From positions 1 through 64,000 of the forward strand of contig NZ_QPJD01000021.1 of assembly GCF_003337375.1 (NCBI RefSeq): 64,000 bases of DNA, read 5' to 3'. Every line of letters begins with the position of its first letter. Within the stretch, counting starts at the first letter, position 1. The DNA comes from Paenibacillus prosopidis (GTDB taxonomy: Bacteria > Bacillota > Bacilli > Paenibacillales > Paenibacillaceae). Below are positions 51,784 through 59,165 of the stretch, piece by piece. A program made the translations under genes and the position numbers. The notes under the pieces were generated by a model, which was not told the DNA's origin, ran no database searches, and saw only the letters and a list, made by a program, of their open reading frames with translations.

Positions 51784-52614
51784 ATGGAAGTGCGTCACAC
51801 AACAAACCCTACCGATGTTAAGCAATATACGACTGAGCGTCTGCGCAGCGAGTTTTTGATCGAGAGCCTGTTCGTACAGGATCAAATTAAGATGACCTAC
51901 TCTCACTATGACCGGATGGTTATCGGCGGCGCCGTTCCCGTGAATGAAGCGCTGGAGCTGGAGGATGCGGCTACGCTGAAAACGGAATATTTCTTGGAGC
52001 GCCGCGAAGTAGGCTTTTTGAATATTGGCGGACCTGCATCGATTTCCGTTGACGGCGAGACTTATGAGCTGAACAAGCTTGACGTACTTTATGTAGGCAA
52101 AGGGAAGCGCCAGGTTTTGCTGTCCAGCCTGGACAAACAAAATCCAGCGAAGCTCTATTTCTGCTCCGCGCTTGCTCATGCTGAGATCGCGACACGCAAA
52201 ATGACGATGGAGGAAGCTAATCCGCTTCACCTTGGCTCGCAAGAAACGTCCAATGAACGGGTACTTTACAAATATATCCATGCAGACGGCATTCAAAGCT
52301 GCCAGCTGATGCTTGGCGTAACAAGCCTGAAATCGGGCAGCGTTTGGAACACGATGCCTTCTCATGTGCATGACCGCCGCATGGAAGCCTACCTGTACTT
52401 TGACATGAATGATGATGCGCGCGTATTCCACATGATGGGGGAGCCTTCAGAGACAAGACATCTGGTTGTTGCAAACGATCAGGCGATTATTTCTCCGCCA
52501 TGGTCGATTCACTCCGGCGTGGGCACTAGCAATTATACGTTCTGCTGGTCGATGGCCGGCGAAAACTACACCTTTACTGACATGGACGCAGTGCCTGCAA
52601 GCGAGCTAAAATAG
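51784..52614 (+). CDS. kduI: 5-dehydro-4-deoxy-D-glucuronate isomerase
   Basis: A 276-residue bicupin that converts 5-dehydro-4-deoxy-D-glucuronate (from unsaturated pectin or glycosaminoglycan fragments) to 2,5-diketo-3-deoxygluconate. The metal motif is NTMPSHVHDRRMEAYLYF, with a downstream His in PPWSIHSGVG. Length matches the family. TTAGGAGG lies eleven bases before the ATG inside a structured leader. It heads an operon with a DeoR regulator and kduD, the enzyme for the next step. Confidence 0.95.
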   Translation: MEVRHTTNPTDVKQYTTERLRSEFLIESLFVQDQIKMTYSHYDRMVIGGAVPVNEALELEDAATLKTEYFLERREVGFLNIGGPASISVDGETYELNKLDVLYVGKGKRQVLLSSLDKQNPAKLYFCSALAHAEIATRKMTMEEANPLHLGSQETSNERVLYKYIHADGIQSCQLMLGVTSLKSGSVWNTMPSHVHDRRMEAYLYFDMNDDARVFHMMGEPSETRHLVVANDQAIISPPWSIHSGVGTSNYTFCWSMAGENYTFTDMDAVPASELK

Positions 52615-52639
52615 AACCATTCGCAACAGGAGGTGCACC

Positions 52640-53434
52640 ATGCTTGCTGCTGAACGGCATCGCAAAATTATAGAGAAATTGGAGCAGCTTGGCGCGGTTA
52701 AGGTTTCCGAGCTAAGCGAGCAATTTCAGGTTACGGAAAAGACGGTACGCGAGGACTTAGAGAAGCTCGAGGAGAAGGGGCTTCTGAAGCGGACGCACGG
52801 CGGTGCGGTATTGGAGCAAGGCGGCGAGGACAGCTTATATCCGCTGCAGTTTCCGAACAGCAAGCATCAGCAGGAGAAGACGGCCATCGCTTTGCTTGCT
52901 CTTACCTGTATAGAGCCGAACGATATTATCGCGCTTGACGCAGGCAGCACGACGCTGGAAATGGCGAAGCGGCTGCCGAATATGCCAGTAACGGTGCTTA
53001 CGAATGATCTGCTCATTATTCGCGAGCTGACCGCCAAGGACCAGGTTAGGCTTGTCATTCCGGGCGGATACCGCCACAACAACCTGCTCATTGGCGCGGA
53101 ATCGCAGGAATGGATCAGCCGGCTTAATGTCCATAAGCTATTTCTTTCCACGACGGGCATTCATTTGGAATACGGGCTTACCATATTCACAGAGGAATTA
53201 ACGAAGCTGAAGAAGCTTTATATGGAGAACGCGAAGACCGTCTATTGTCTCGCGGATCATAGCAAGTTCGACAAAGGCGCGCTAATCACGTTTGCCGGAC
53301 TCGAAGAAATTGATTGCATCATCACCGATGAAGGAATCGAGGCTGATGTGGCGGCGAAGTATGAAGCGCTCGATATCCGGATGCTGAAGGCGCCGCTGCC
53401 GGATCATGCGAAGCGCAATAAAGGAAAGGTGTGA
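52640..53434 (+). CDS. DeoR family transcriptional regulator
   Basis: A 264-residue repressor. The N-terminal winged helix has VKVSELSEQFQVTEKTVRED and KRTHGGAVL; the C-terminal sensor domain has ALDAGSTTLEMAKRL and DHSKFDKGAL, typical for binding a phosphorylated sugar. AGGAGG precedes the ATG. It lies between kduI and kduD, so it likely controls the operon in response to a KDG-pathway intermediate. Confidence 0.9.
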   Translation: MLAAERHRKIIEKLEQLGAVKVSELSEQFQVTEKTVREDLEKLEEKGLLKRTHGGAVLEQGGEDSLYPLQFPNSKHQQEKTAIALLALTCIEPNDIIALDAGSTTLEMAKRLPNMPVTVLTNDLLIIRELTAKDQVRLVIPGGYRHNNLLIGAESQEWISRLNVHKLFLSTTGIHLEYGLTIFTEELTKLKKLYMENAKTVYCLADHSKFDKGALITFAGLEEIDCIITDEGIEADVAAKYEALDIRMLKAPLPDHAKRNKGKV

Positions 53435-53438
53435 GCAA

Positions 53439-54194
53439 ATGAGTTTGTTTGATTTGACGGGGAAAACAGCTGTCGTTACCGGCGCGGGCCGGGGGCTTGG
53501 AGAAGCGATTGCGTTGGGGCTTGCCAGGGCTGGCGCCGATGTAGCGCTTGTAACGAACCGCACACCAGCCGACAAGACGGCGGACGCTGTGCGCGCGCTG
53601 GGGCGAAAGGCCATTACGATCCAGGCGGATATCGGAGACCGTTCTAAGCTGGCTGGCATTATCGAGCGGACGGTAGATGAGCTGGGACGCATCGATATTC
53701 TGGTTAACAATGCGGGCATTATTCGTAGAACACCAGCTGCCGAGCACAGCTATGAGGACTGGCAGGATGTGCTGGATGTGAATTTGAATTCGGTATTTGT
53801 GCTAAGCCAGCTGGCAGGCAAGCATATGATTGCGCAGGGCTCCGGTAAAATCATTAACGTAGCCTCCATGCTCTCCTTCCAGGGAGGCATAACTGTTCCC
53901 GGCTATACTTCCAGCAAGCATGCGGTTGCAGGACTCACGAAGGCGCTTGCGAACGAATGGGCCGGCAAGGGTCTGCAAGTGAATGCTATTGCGCCCGGTT
54001 ATATGAGCACGGATAATACGGAAGCGCTGCGTGAAGATCCCGTACGCAGCACGCAAATTTTGCAGCGTATTCCAGCAGGACGCTGGGGCACCTCGGAGGA
54101 TTTGATAGGACCGGCTGTATTCTTAGCCTCTTCCGCTTCCGACTATATGAATGGTCATATATTGGCCGTAGATGGCGGTTGGTTAGTAAGGTAA
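53439..54194 (+). CDS. kduD: 2-dehydro-3-deoxy-D-gluconate 5-dehydrogenase (SDR)
   Basis: A 251-residue classical SDR that reduces 2,5-diketo-3-deoxygluconate to KDG using NADH. TGAGRGLG binds the cofactor, NNAGIIRR is the structural motif, and the catalytic Ser and YxxxK are in NVASMLSFQGG and YTSSKHAVAG. The ATG at 53439 follows AAAGGTG and lies five bases after the DeoR stop. The kduI neighbour makes the specific name reliable. A strong terminator follows. Confidence 0.92.
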   Translation: MSLFDLTGKTAVVTGAGRGLGEAIALGLARAGADVALVTNRTPADKTADAVRALGRKAITIQADIGDRSKLAGIIERTVDELGRIDILVNNAGIIRRTPAAEHSYEDWQDVLDVNLNSVFVLSQLAGKHMIAQGSGKIINVASMLSFQGGITVPGYTSSKHAVAGLTKALANEWAGKGLQVNAIAPGYMSTDNTEALREDPVRSTQILQRIPAGRWGTSEDLIGPAVFLASSASDYMNGHILAVDGGWLVR

Positions 54195-54210
54195 TGTCAT
54201 AGGTAAAACA

Positions 54211-54256
54211 AAGCTGTCCCTAAGTAGCATTTGCTGCTTTAGGGACAGCTTATTTA
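54211..54256 (+). terminator. terminator of the kdu operon
   Basis: AAGCTGTCCCTAA (54211-54223) pairs with TTAGGGACAGCTT (54239-54251), with an inner GTAGCA/TGCTGC continuation, then T-rich sequence. Confidence 0.9.
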
Positions 54257-54319
54257 TTGTTACATGATCAACGCAGCATGCAAATTCCAAGAGGAATGAT
54301 AACCAGATGAAAATAAATA

Positions 54320-54355
54320 AAGCCGAGAGTGCATCTATGGGCACTTACTCGGCTT
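54320..54355. other. orphan hairpin in the gap before the ABC-2 operon
   Basis: AAGCCGAG-AGTGC pairs with GCACT-TACTCGGCTT, with one small bulge. The A/T-rich flank on its left would give a T tract on the minus strand, yet no minus-strand gene is near. The remaining part of 54257-54525 contains AT-rich promoter-like sequence (TATAAT at 54418-54423) and no gene. Confidence 0.45.
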
Positions 54356-54525
54356 AATGCCATATGTCGTTTACCTGTTTTAGATAAATTTTAACTAAGA
54401 TATAGCTGTCCTCGACTTCTATAATATTAGTATAACTGACGGAAAATTATAAGTCTATACTTTTTTGGCATTTTTGGATATATTTTTTTCTGCGGCTAAT
54501 TAGAAATTTTTTTGGAGGTTATAGG

Positions 54526-55527
54526 ATGCAGAATGAACGAGGTCCTTATTTGATTTCTCTGCAAGGTATCGGTAAATCCTTCAAGGTGGCCAGACGGTCT
54601 GCAGGATTAAGGCAGGCAGCAAAAGCATTATTTGTCCGCGAGCATGCGATTGTAAAAGCGCTGGATGAGATATCGTTTTCGATCCATGAAGGGGAGATTG
54701 TTGGATATATCGGCCCGAATGGCGCGGGGAAATCGACTACGATCAAAGTAATGAGCGGGATTCTGGTGCCCGACTCCGGATCTTGCTCCATTATGGGATA
54801 CACGCCTTGGAAAGATAGAGCGGCATATGTCAAACATATTGGAGTTGTTTTCGGTCAGCGGTCGCAGCTGTGGTGGGATGTGCCTGTCATAGACTCTTAC
54901 GAGCTGCTGCGGGACATATATAAGATCCCGGCCGAGACGTACAGAGCTAACCTTAACATGCTTGTAGACACCCTGGGGCTGCATAATCTCATAAACACAC
55001 CCGTTCGGCAATTGAGTTTAGGACAGAGAATGCGCTGCGAAATTGCCGCCTCCCTTTTGCACAGCCCCAAGATTCTTTTTCTGGATGAGCCCACCATCGG
55101 ACTTGATGCCGTGAGCAAAATTGCCGTTCGTCAATTCATCAAAACGATTAATAAAGAAAAGGGTGTAACCGTCATTCTGACCACACACGATATGAGTGAT
55201 ATCGAGGCGCTGGCCGACCGGATCCTCATGATCGGCAAAGGGGCACTGTTATACGACGGTACACTAAGCGAGCTTCGCAGCCGGTTCGGCACACACCGGA
55301 CCATTACTGTCGATTTCCGGGAATGCCTTCAGCCTGTCGATATTCCGGGCGTTATCCTGCTCTCATGGACGCCGGAACGGGCACTGTACAGCTTGGATAC
55401 CGAACATGTATCGATCGCCAGTGTGATCTCCCAATTATCTGAACTGGTGGAGATCATTGATGTTGCAATCGAAACGAAGCCGATTGACGAAATTATTGTT
55501 CAGCTATATAAGGAGCATCAGATATGA
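54526..55527 (+). CDS. ABC-2 type exporter ATPase
   Basis: A 333-residue ATPase of the NatA/daunorubicin-resistance type. Walker A is GPNGAGKSTT, the signature is LSLGQRMRCEIA, Walker B is ILFLDEPTIGLD and the switch His is in LTTHDMSDIE. A C-terminal accessory domain of about 80 residues follows. The gene overlaps the first permease by four bases. The long N-terminal extension before Walker A (about 55 residues) is typical of this subgroup. Substrate unknown; export is the expected direction. Confidence 0.9.
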   Translation: MQNERGPYLISLQGIGKSFKVARRSAGLRQAAKALFVREHAIVKALDEISFSIHEGEIVGYIGPNGAGKSTTIKVMSGILVPDSGSCSIMGYTPWKDRAAYVKHIGVVFGQRSQLWWDVPVIDSYELLRDIYKIPAETYRANLNMLVDTLGLHNLINTPVRQLSLGQRMRCEIAASLLHSPKILFLDEPTIGLDAVSKIAVRQFIKTINKEKGVTVILTTHDMSDIEALADRILMIGKGALLYDGTLSELRSRFGTHRTITVDFRECLQPVDIPGVILLSWTPERALYSLDTEHVSIASVISQLSELVEIIDVAIETKPIDEIIVQLYKEHQI

Positions 55528-56327
55528 ACGCCTATATATCCGTATGGAAGCTGCGGTTCATCAACGGCATGCAGTACCGCGCTGCCGCATTAGCCGGTAT
55601 GGCGACACAGCTTTTCTTCGGCTTGATTTTTATTATGGTATTTGTGGCTTTCTACAGCCAAAGCTCAGGTCAAGTGCCGATCTCGTTGAAAGACCTGGTA
55701 ACCTACGTATGGCTGCAGCAAATATTTCTTGCCTTTATTATGCTGTGGTTTCGCGACAACGAAATTTTTCAGTTGATCACAAGCGGCAACATTGCCTATG
55801 AATTATGCAGGCCCTGCAACATCTATTCGTTTTGGTATGCCAAGCTGCTTGCGCAGCGCCTGTCGAGTGCAGTATTGCGGTGCTTCCCCATTCTCGCCGT
55901 TACTTTTGTGCTGCCTCAGCCCTATCGGATGAGTCTGCCGCCTTCCCCGGCAGCGTTGGCGCTTTTTCTTATAACGTTAATCTTAGGGCTGTTGGTGATT
56001 GTCGCCATTTCGATGCTGATCTACATTTCCGTGTTCTGGACCATGTCACCGACCGGCTCCACTTTGATGATCTCGGTCGCCGGCGAATTTTTAGCCGGGA
56101 TGATCATTCCTGTCCCTCTCATGCCGCTTTGGCTGCAGAAGATTGCCTATGTGCTCCCTTTCCGCTGGACGACGGATTTTCCGTTTCGCGTATATTCCGG
56201 TCATATCCCGCAGGCTGAGGCGCTTTGGGGCATACTCGTGCAGTTGTTATGGCTCGCGGTTCTAATTGGTGTTGGCCAGTGGAGCCTGCGCAGAGCACTG
56301 CGTCAAGTCGTCGTACAAGGGGGTTGA
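55524..56327 (+). CDS. ABC-2 type permease (DUF990-like)
   Basis: A 267-residue membrane protein with about six helices. The N-terminus reads YISVWKLRFINGMQYRAAALAG across two segments, and the C-terminal half includes GEFLAGMIIPVPLMP and PFRWTTDFPFRVYSG, a recognisable pattern of the ABC2_membrane_6 group. The start overlaps the ATPase stop. It should pair with the next permease to form the channel. Confidence 0.85.
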   Translation: MNAYISVWKLRFINGMQYRAAALAGMATQLFFGLIFIMVFVAFYSQSSGQVPISLKDLVTYVWLQQIFLAFIMLWFRDNEIFQLITSGNIAYELCRPCNIYSFWYAKLLAQRLSSAVLRCFPILAVTFVLPQPYRMSLPPSPAALALFLITLILGLLVIVAISMLIYISVFWTMSPTGSTLMISVAGEFLAGMIIPVPLMPLWLQKIAYVLPFRWTTDFPFRVYSGHIPQAEALWGILVQLLWLAVLIGVGQWSLRRALRQVVVQGG

Positions 56328-56332
56328 ATGCA

Positions 56333-57115
56333 ATGGGCCTATACTTTAAATATTTATCGATCCTGTTCAAATCGCAGCTGCAGTACCGCACCTCATTCTG
56401 GCTCCTGACATTCGGCCAGTTTTTTATTCCGTTCTCCGTCTTTGCCGGACTTTACTTCATGTTCGAGCGGTTCGGGCAGCTCCGGGGCTGGAGCTTTTAT
56501 GAGACGGCGCTCTGTTTTGCGATTATTCATATGGCCTTCTCTCTTAGCGAATGCTTTGCGCGCGGTTTTGACGCCTTCTCAAGTCTGGTTGCCGGCGGCG
56601 AATTCGACCGCGTGCTGGTTCGTCCGCGAAGCACGGTCGTGCAGGTTCTTGGCTCCAAATTTGAATTTACCCGGTTTGGCCGCTTGCTCCAAAGCGCGAT
56701 CATATTGGTTTGGGCTTTGTATAACCTGCCTATTGAGTGGAGCATCGCGAAAGTGATTACGCTTCTGCTGATGGTCGCGAGTGGAGTCCTGATTTTTACG
56801 GGAATCTATATGCTGGCCGCAACGCTTTGCTTCTGGACCATTCAAGGAATGGAAGTGGCTAACATCTTTACGGACGGCGGGCGGGAGATGGCGCAGTATC
56901 CGCTTAACATTTACCAAAAATGGGTCACGGTTTTCTTCACATTTATCATCCCGTTCGGATGCGTCAGCTATTTGCCGCTGCTTTATATCCTGGATAAAGT
57001 TCATGGCAATGAGATCCTGTATATGCTGATGCCGCTAGCTGGCGTACTGTTCCTCCTGCCTTGCATACTTGTTTGGCAGCTTGGGGTTCGACATTATCGG
57101 TCAACGGGCTCATAG
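56333..57115 (+). CDS. ABC-2 type permease
   Basis: A 260-residue second permease, about six helices. Typical segments are RTSFWLLTFGQFF near the start, GGEFDRVLVRPRS in the middle and YPLNIYQKWVTVFF near the end. The ATG at 56333 follows AAGGGGG by nine bases; the longer frame overlaps the first permease. The ATPase and two unlike permeases match the three-part arrangement common in Firmicutes. A terminator follows. Confidence 0.87.
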   Translation: MGLYFKYLSILFKSQLQYRTSFWLLTFGQFFIPFSVFAGLYFMFERFGQLRGWSFYETALCFAIIHMAFSLSECFARGFDAFSSLVAGGEFDRVLVRPRSTVVQVLGSKFEFTRFGRLLQSAIILVWALYNLPIEWSIAKVITLLLMVASGVLIFTGIYMLAATLCFWTIQGMEVANIFTDGGREMAQYPLNIYQKWVTVFFTFIIPFGCVSYLPLLYILDKVHGNEILYMLMPLAGVLFLLPCILVWQLGVRHYRSTGS

Positions 57116-57138
57116 AAAGTGATCAAACGAGAAAGAAA

Positions 57139-57182
57139 GACCCGAAAGAACGACACTTGAAGCGAAGTGTCTCCTTCGGGTC
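57139..57182. terminator. hairpin terminator serving both strands
   Basis: GACCCGAA (57139-57146) pairs with TTCGGGTC (57175-57182), with an inner GACACTT/AAGTGTC. T-rich sequence follows on the minus strand, so it best serves the small minus-strand gene, and it can end the ABC operon too. Confidence 0.7.
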
Positions 57183-57219
57183 TCCATTCATACGGAACGG
57201 TCAGACTGTTGCTGCTGAG

Positions 57220-57444
57220 TTATTGGTCTAAGTCTTTATTTTGCTGCGGTTGATTCTTTTTGCGTTTGAGAGGTGTCTTACCGATCAACCGGCCAAGAAG
57301 CATATATAACGGCGAGGTTTCGAGTTCGACTATATTGAGCATCTCCGCAAAGTTGAAAATGACCAGAAACGGCAGCAATCCAATTGCAAGTATGCCGAAA
57401 ATAAGTCCGATGGTAAGACTGCGTATTATTTTGCCCAGTGTCAT
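57220..57444 (-). CDS. small membrane protein of unknown function
   Basis: A 74-residue protein with one or two hydrophobic segments (IIRSLTIGLIFGILAIGLL and FLVIFNFAEML) and a basic, glutamine-rich tail (KRKKNQPQQNKDLDQ). GGAGATG precedes the ATG. It lies 36 bases after the unknown gene behind a c-di-AMP riboswitch, so it may be part of the same transcript and be linked to potassium or osmotic control. No family recognised. Confidence 0.6.
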   Translation of the reverse strand: MTLGKIIRSLTIGLIFGILAIGLLPFLVIFNFAEMLNIVELETSPLYMLLGRLIGKTPLKRKKNQPQQNKDLDQ

Positions 57445-57480
57445 ACGCTCATCTCCAATCCTTCGTAATTCCTCACCTTG

Positions 57481-57906
57481 TTAAATCAAAGAAACATAAT
57501 TGACCGCACGCTGCCGCAAAACTAATTCCTCGGCATCTCGTTCAATTGGAGCTGAATCCGGTGATTGAGCCAGCACTTGATTGACGGCTGTAGTAAATAA
57601 CTCGAATGCGCGTCCGTTCTGACTGGTCTTGTCATAATGGAAATCATGAAGAGGCGGTAGGGCAATTCTGCCGATAAAAGAGACGAGCAGATCGCTCCAA
57701 CTATCCAAGTCAATCATATCTTCGGTTTCGCAAATAAACAGCTCGCTCCAACCGAAACCTAGAGAGCTTGTTAAACGAAGACATACGCGATGGCCAGCGG
57801 AATCGACTGCGAGCGCGGGAATGACGAATAGTTCAATTCGAGAGACGGTGAGTGTAGGGGACTGTTCGGTGACAAATGGGAAATGATTTGCAGATTGACA
57901 CAACAT
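57481..57906 (-). CDS. unknown protein under a c-di-AMP riboswitch
   Basis: A 141-residue soluble protein with no motif I can name. The first half is beta-rich (TVSRIELFVIPAL, GHRVCLRLTSSLGFGWSELF) and vaguely recalls the N-terminal domain of enolase-superfamily proteins; the rest is helical. GAGGAGAG lies before the ATG, only 20 bases after the aptamer. That places it under c-di-AMP control, and it is divergent from kdp. It could be a K+ or cell-wall accessory factor; no function is assigned. Confidence 0.65.
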   Translation of the reverse strand: MLCQSANHFPFVTEQSPTLTVSRIELFVIPALAVDSAGHRVCLRLTSSLGFGWSELFICETEDMIDLDSWSDLLVSFIGRIALPPLHDFHYDKTSQNGRAFELFTTAVNQVLAQSPDSAPIERDAEELVLRQRAVNYVSLI

Positions 57907-57926
57907 AAATAAATCTCTCCTCTTTT

Positions 57927-58063
57927 CGCTTACGAGGTTAGCTGTCGGATTCGGGCTAGAGAGAATGCCCTACCAGGGTTACAAATCCCTGGATTCACCC
58001 CTTGCGACCCGTTAAATAACGTTCGCGTTGGTTCCCCCGCTTTTTCATTCGAAAAATTCAGCG
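57927..58063 (-). promoter_or_regulatory. c-di-AMP riboswitch (ydaO class), minus strand
   Basis: Read on the minus strand, the conserved blocks come in order: CGCTGAA, AGCGGGGGAACCAA, GGGGTGAATCC, GTAGGGC, CCCGAATCCGACAGCTAA and CCTCGTAAGCG. These match the ydaO/yuaA consensus. The start codon of the unknown gene follows after 20 bases with no terminator in between, so control is probably at translation. Confidence 0.93.
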
Positions 58064-58081
58064 TTATTGGTATGCCATTTA

Positions 58082-58110
58082 ATTTTAAACCTGATGCACG
58101 CTTTTGTAAA
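58082..58110 (-). promoter_or_regulatory. promoter of the minus-strand riboswitch gene
   Basis: On the minus strand TTTACA (58105-58110) and TAAAAT (58082-58087) are 17 bases apart, placing the transcript start about ten bases before the aptamer. Confidence 0.65.
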
Positions 58111-58322
58111 CCACCAAGCTCTCAAAAATGGAAACTCTATCAATTATTGTATGTGGAATCAGAATAAAGATACATAAGAAATAGCAAAAAGGCTAACGTC
58201 ATTATTTTTGAAAACGAGAGAGAAACGGAGAAATAGTTAAATAGATCGAGATCAAGCCCAATGAAAGCGTTGCTTTTCACTTTACAGCATCTTTAACAAT
58301 CTGATTTAGCCGGCAGGCTTGC

Positions 58323-58351
58323 TTTACAGTACTATTATCGAGGAGTAAGAT
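58323..58351 (+). promoter_or_regulatory. promoter of the kdp riboswitch leader
   Basis: TTTACA (58323-58328) and TAAGAT (58346-58351) are 17 bases apart, about 40 bases before the first plus-strand aptamer. The remaining part of the divergent gap (58111-58322) shows no gene. Confidence 0.55.
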
Positions 58352-58388
58352 TCGATACAGGAATTGCAAATATGTTTCATTTGATGAT

Positions 58389-58562
58389 CGCTGAGTTTCC
58401 GTTATAGCGGAAAGCGGGGGAACCAATTATTAGGCAGTGTACGAGTTCGATGTGAGAGTCGGACTGTTGCACCGCAGGGGTGAATCTTTGCACGGTACCA
58501 TGGATACCGGACAAAGTAGGGCGACTCTCACCGCCCGAATCCGACAGCTAACCTCGTAAGCG
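58389..58562 (+). promoter_or_regulatory. c-di-AMP riboswitch (ydaO class), first of a tandem pair
   Basis: Ordered blocks: CGCTGAG, a TTTCCG...CGGAAA hairpin, AGCGGGGGAACCAA, GGGGTGAATC, GTAGGGC, GCCCGAATCCGACAGCTAA and CCTCGTAAGCG. The variable arm between the first two cores is longer than in the other two copies. Its own intrinsic terminator follows at 58607, so c-di-AMP should stop transcription here. Confidence 0.93.
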
Positions 58563-58606
58563 TGGATCGAGAGAGGGATGATGAAGCTTGTGATCGATTA
58601 ACTTCG

Positions 58607-58640
58607 ACCGCAGAGTGTCATAGGCCTCTGCGGTTTTTTG
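58607..58640 (+). terminator. expression-platform terminator of riboswitch 1
   Basis: ACCGCAGAG (58607-58615) pairs with CTCTGCGGT (58626-58634), followed by a T run. It sits about 45 bases after the aptamer. Confidence 0.88.
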
Positions 58641-58681
58641 CTGCCCGGAAAACGTGCATCTGGTAAGAATATGAAGTAAAA

Positions 58682-58829
58682 CGCTGAGTCCTGCAACGGC
58701 AGGAGCGGGGGAACCAACGATCGTTTCGTGTTTAATAACACGCAATCGAATCATGGGGTGAATCGCTTGGCATAGGCCAAGCGTAGGGCAACTCTCAAGG
58801 CCCGAATCCGACAGCTAACCTCGTAAGCG
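58682..58829 (+). promoter_or_regulatory. c-di-AMP riboswitch (ydaO class), second of a tandem pair
   Basis: Blocks in order: CGCTGAG, a TCCTG...CAGGA hairpin, AGCGGGGGAACCAA, GGGGTGAATCG, GTAGGGC, GCCCGAATCCGACAGCTAA and CCTCGTAAGCG. It begins about 40 bases after the terminator of the first switch. A second terminator follows at 58885, making a complete second unit. Confidence 0.93.
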
Positions 58830-58884
58830 CACTCGAGAGAGGCAACAGCCATCGTGCTTCCTGCTGCTTATTAAGCTGCGGGTA

Positions 58885-58929
58885 AAGAAGCCGCGGGAAA
58901 AGTTCCTCTTATCCCAAGGCTTCTTTTTT
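58885..58929 (+). terminator. expression-platform terminator of riboswitch 2
   Basis: AAGAAGCC (58885-58892) pairs with GGCTTCTT (58918-58925), with an inner GGGA/TCCC, followed by a T run. The kdp genes start about 35 bases later. Confidence 0.85.
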
Positions 58930-58964
58930 GTTGCCTTTTTTTCAAAAATGGAGGAGGGATTTCC

Positions 58965-59075
58965 GTGATAGATGTCTATATGATTATTGCCTTATTGGCT
59001 TGTTTCGGTTTGTTTTACGGATTTTTGACCTGGTGCGGCAATGTCATTGAGCAATCGGGAGGGGACAACGGATGA
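58965..59075 (+). CDS. 36-residue membrane peptide preceding kdpF
   Basis: A short reading frame, GTG start behind GGAGGAGGG, encoding one hydrophobic helix (MIIALLACFGLFYGFLTW) with two cysteines and an acidic tail. Its stop overlaps the kdpF start (ATGA). The strong ribosome site and coupling argue that it is translated. Small membrane peptides before kdpF are seen in other bacteria, but I know no function; a KdpFABC accessory subunit is possible. Confidence 0.65.
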   Translation: MIDVYMIIALLACFGLFYGFLTWCGNVIEQSGGDNG

Positions 59076-59149
59076 TTATCGTAACCGTTCTGGCGTTGTT
59101 TGTGTTCGTTTATCTGATCTATGCCTTAATTCATCCGGAAAAATTTTAG
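59072..59149 (+). CDS. kdpF: K+-transporting ATPase subunit KdpF
   Basis: A 25-residue single-helix peptide ending in the KdpF hallmark HPEKF (YALIHPEKF). KdpF stabilises the KdpABC complex in the membrane. GGGAGGGG lies before the ATG, which overlaps the preceding stop by four bases. kdpA follows after 16 bases. Confidence 0.88.
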   Translation: MIIVTVLALFVFVYLIYALIHPEKF

Positions 59150-59165
59150 CCAAGGAGGATTTACG

